Below, one piece after another: positions 62,414 to 64,000 of a DNA stretch of 64,000 nt (positions are counted from its first letter, which is position 1; each line of letters opens with the position of its first letter). This stretch comes from Tabrizicola soli (GTDB lineage Bacteria > Pseudomonadota > Alphaproteobacteria > Rhodobacterales > Rhodobacteraceae). The position numbers were made by a program, and so were the translations under genes. The stretch lies in NCBI RefSeq assembly GCF_015999335.1, contig NZ_JAEACP010000002.1:62001-126000 (forward strand), given 5' to 3'. A model generated the notes under the pieces. The model was given only the letters and a program-made list of their open reading frames with translations, made no database searches and was not told the origin of the DNA.

Positions 62414-64000
62414 TCAGTTGCTGGCGGCTGTTACCGCATCCGGAGCAGGGGGTTCAAGCTTGGGACGCAGCCCCATGAGCGGCGCGACGCGACGGATGAT
62501 CTCGGAGGCGACGGGAACGGCGGTCCAGCCGGCGGTGCGGCGGGCCTGCGACAGCGTGGTGTCCATCGGCTCGTCCAGGGTCACGATCAGCACATATTGC
62601 GGGTTCGAGGCCGGAAACACCGAGGCGAAGGTGTTGACCACCTTGTCCTTGTAGTAGCCGCCGGTCTTCTTCGGCTTGTCCGCCGTCCCGGTCTTGCCCG
62701 CGACCTCGTAGCCCGGCACCTCGCCAAGGCTGGCGGTGCCTTCGGTCACCACACGGCGCAGCATGGTGACGGCATCATGGGCGGTCTTCTCGCTCATCAC
62801 CCGGACGCCGGTGGTCGGCCCCTCGCGTTTCAGGAGCGTGGGCTTGATCATCACCCCGCCGTTGGCGATCGCCGCATAGGCGGCGGCCAGGTGCATCGGG
62901 CTGGCCGACATGCCGTGCCCGTAAGAGGTGGTAATGGTGACGATCTCGGGCCATTTCTTCGGGATCAGCGGCCGCGCGCCCGGCGCCTCGACCAGTTCCA
63001 GCGGCGTCGGCTCGAAGAAACCCAAAGATTTCAGGAAGGCCTGCTGGCGCAAGGGACCGATCATCAGCGCGATATGCGCCGTGCCGACGTTCGACGACTT
63101 GGCGATGACATCCGTCACCGACAGGAGCGGGCCATAGTTCTTGCCCTCGAACTCCTTGATCTTGTGCTTGCCCCAGACCATCGGCGCATTGGCGTCGACC
63201 ATGGTGGCGGGCGTGACCAGGCCCAGTTCCATCGCCTGGGCCACGGCAAAGATCTTGAAGGTGGACCCCAACTCGTAGACCCCCTGCACCGCGCGGTTGA
63301 ACAGCGGACTGTCGCCGGGTTCGGCGTTCTTGTCGACCAGGGGATTGGGCCGGTCGTTCGGATCGAAATTCGGCAAGGAGGCCAGGGCAAGGATCTCGCC
63401 GGTGCGCACGTCCATCAGGATCGCCGCCGCACCCTTGGCGTTCAGCATCTGCATCCCGGCGAAGAGGACCTCCTCGATCGTGGCCTGCAGCGAGAGGTCC
63501 AGCGAAAGCGTCAGCGCCCTGCCCGCCTGGGCCGGGTCGCGCAGCCGCGCGTCCAGCGCCTTCTCGACGCCCGCCGTGCCGATCACCTCGGCCGAATGCA
63601 CGCCCTCGGCCCCGAAGGAAGTGCCGCCAAGGACATGCGCGGCCAGCGTGCCATTCGGATAAAGCCGCATCTCGCGCGGGCCGAAGAGAAGGCCGGGGTC
63701 GCCGATCTCGTGCACGAGCTGCATCTGTTCGGGGCTGAGGACCTTCTTGATCCAGACGAAGCTGCGCCCGTCGGTGAACCGCCGCTCCAGCGCCTTGGCG
63801 TCGAGGTCGGGGAAGATTTCGGCCAGCTTCACGGCCACGCCCTTGGGGTCCACCATGACCTTGGGATGCGCGTAAAGCGCGTGGGTGGTCATGTTGGTGG
63901 CCAGGATCCGGCCGTTGCGGTCGGTGATGTCGGCGCGTTGCGCGATGATCTCGGCGCCGGGGGCGGAGGCGCGCGGCTCCACCGGCTCGGTCGCGGCCAT
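62414..64000 (-). CDS. ftsI: Peptidoglycan D,D-transpeptidase FtsI (PBP3), 5' end beyond window
   Basis: At least 528 residues of a class B penicillin-binding protein. The nucleophile Ser is in ELGSTFKIF (near 244), the SxN motif in AKSSNVGT (near 293) and the KTG motif in GKTGTAD (near 435). The frame remains open at the window end. The first visible residues (TDRNGRILATN) belong to the N-terminal non-catalytic domain, so the cytoplasmic tail and membrane helix (probably 40-70 residues) are missing. It makes septal peptidoglycan and heads the mur run. Confidence 0.93.
   Translation of the reverse strand: MAATEPVEPRASAPGAEIIAQRADITDRNGRILATNMTTHALYAHPKVMVDPKGVAVKLAEIFPDLDAKALERRFTDGRSFVWIKKVLSPEQMQLVHEIGDPGLLFGPREMRLYPNGTLAAHVLGGTSFGAEGVHSAEVIGTAGVEKALDARLRDPAQAGRALTLSLDLSLQATIEEVLFAGMQMLNAKGAAAILMDVRTGEILALASLPNFDPNDRPNPLVDKNAEPGDSPLFNRAVQGVYELGSTFKIFAVAQAMELGLVTPATMVDANAPMVWGKHKIKEFEGKNYGPLLSVTDVIAKSSNVGTAHIALMIGPLRQQAFLKSLGFFEPTPLELVEAPGARPLIPKKWPEIVTITTSYGHGMSASPMHLAAAYAAIANGGVMIKPTLLKREGPTTGVRVMSEKTAHDAVTMLRRVVTEGTASLGEVPGYEVAGKTGTADKPKKTGGYYKDKVVNTFASVFPASNPQYVLIVTLDEPMDTTLSQARRTAGWTAVPVASEIIRRVAPLMGLRPKLEPPAPDAVTAASN

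Overview
The window is GC-rich (roughly two-thirds G+C by eye) and densely packed, with no intergenic gap longer than about 230 bp. Gene content points to an alphaproteobacterium of the Rhodobacterales (Rhodobacteraceae sensu lato). The indications are the paired hemP region, a DUF2793 tail-like protein, an HpbD-type betaine epimerase, a pstB-phoU-phoB set, ModE/modABC, and a dcw run with meso-DAP-type MurE. No rRNA, tRNA, CRISPR array, insertion sequence or replication origin was seen. Genus and species cannot be fixed from the sequence.

Region 1 (1-8883) looks like a catabolic island for D-configured or beta-hydroxy amino acids. It holds an MlrC-like protein (cut by the window edge), an aldehyde dehydrogenase and an N-acyl-amino-acid-type amidohydrolase. 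A six-gene minus-strand run follows with two D-threonine aldolase/D-serine dehydratase-like PLP enzymes, RidA, two SDRs and a LysR regulator. A repeated ATGC-N7-GCAT motif upstream of both arms is the likely LysR operator.

Region 2 (9094-27209) is an apparent (hydroxy)proline/betaine module. It comprises a non-pyrrolysine MttB-like methyltransferase and a TetR-headed operon with a twin palindromic operator (quinone-oxidoreductase-like enzyme, HpbD-like epimerase, two SDRs, DMT transporter). Opposite it is a minus-strand GntR operon for the hydroxyproline route (dihydrodipicolinate-synthase-family deaminase, semialdehyde dehydrogenase, ProC-like reductase, FAD oxidoreductase, proline-racemase-family epimerase). 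A ProVWX-type betaine ABC importer, a GlxA/GbdR-like AraC regulator and an SDR closely resembling vertebrate BDH2 complete it. The inferred flow is import of a betaine or hydroxyproline, epimerisation, demethylation (enzyme uncertain), oxidation, deamination and conversion to 2-oxoglutarate.

Region 3 (27316-38389) is surface related: an aldose-epimerase-like protein, GalE, a 1664-residue RTX protein with a recent internal duplication, UDP-glucose dehydrogenase, and a DUF2793 phage-tail-like protein.

Region 4 (38525-49896) is mostly housekeeping: a lipoprotein cytochrome c, LolD-LolC, a DNA-alkylation-repair protein, a lipoprotein, MoaA, HemP with a tiny partner gene, a class III aminotransferase, an arylformamidase-like hydrolase, FucU/ribokinase, and a Pho-box-controlled pstB-phoU-phoB operon.

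Region 5 (49971-64000) has modABC under a ModE gene and a Mo-box, a ThuA/Gfo-Idh pair, and a minus-strand cell-wall run ftsI-murE-murF-mraY-[LysM solute-binding protein]-murD-[membrane NYN nuclease]. Two genes in that run are unusual for a dcw cluster.
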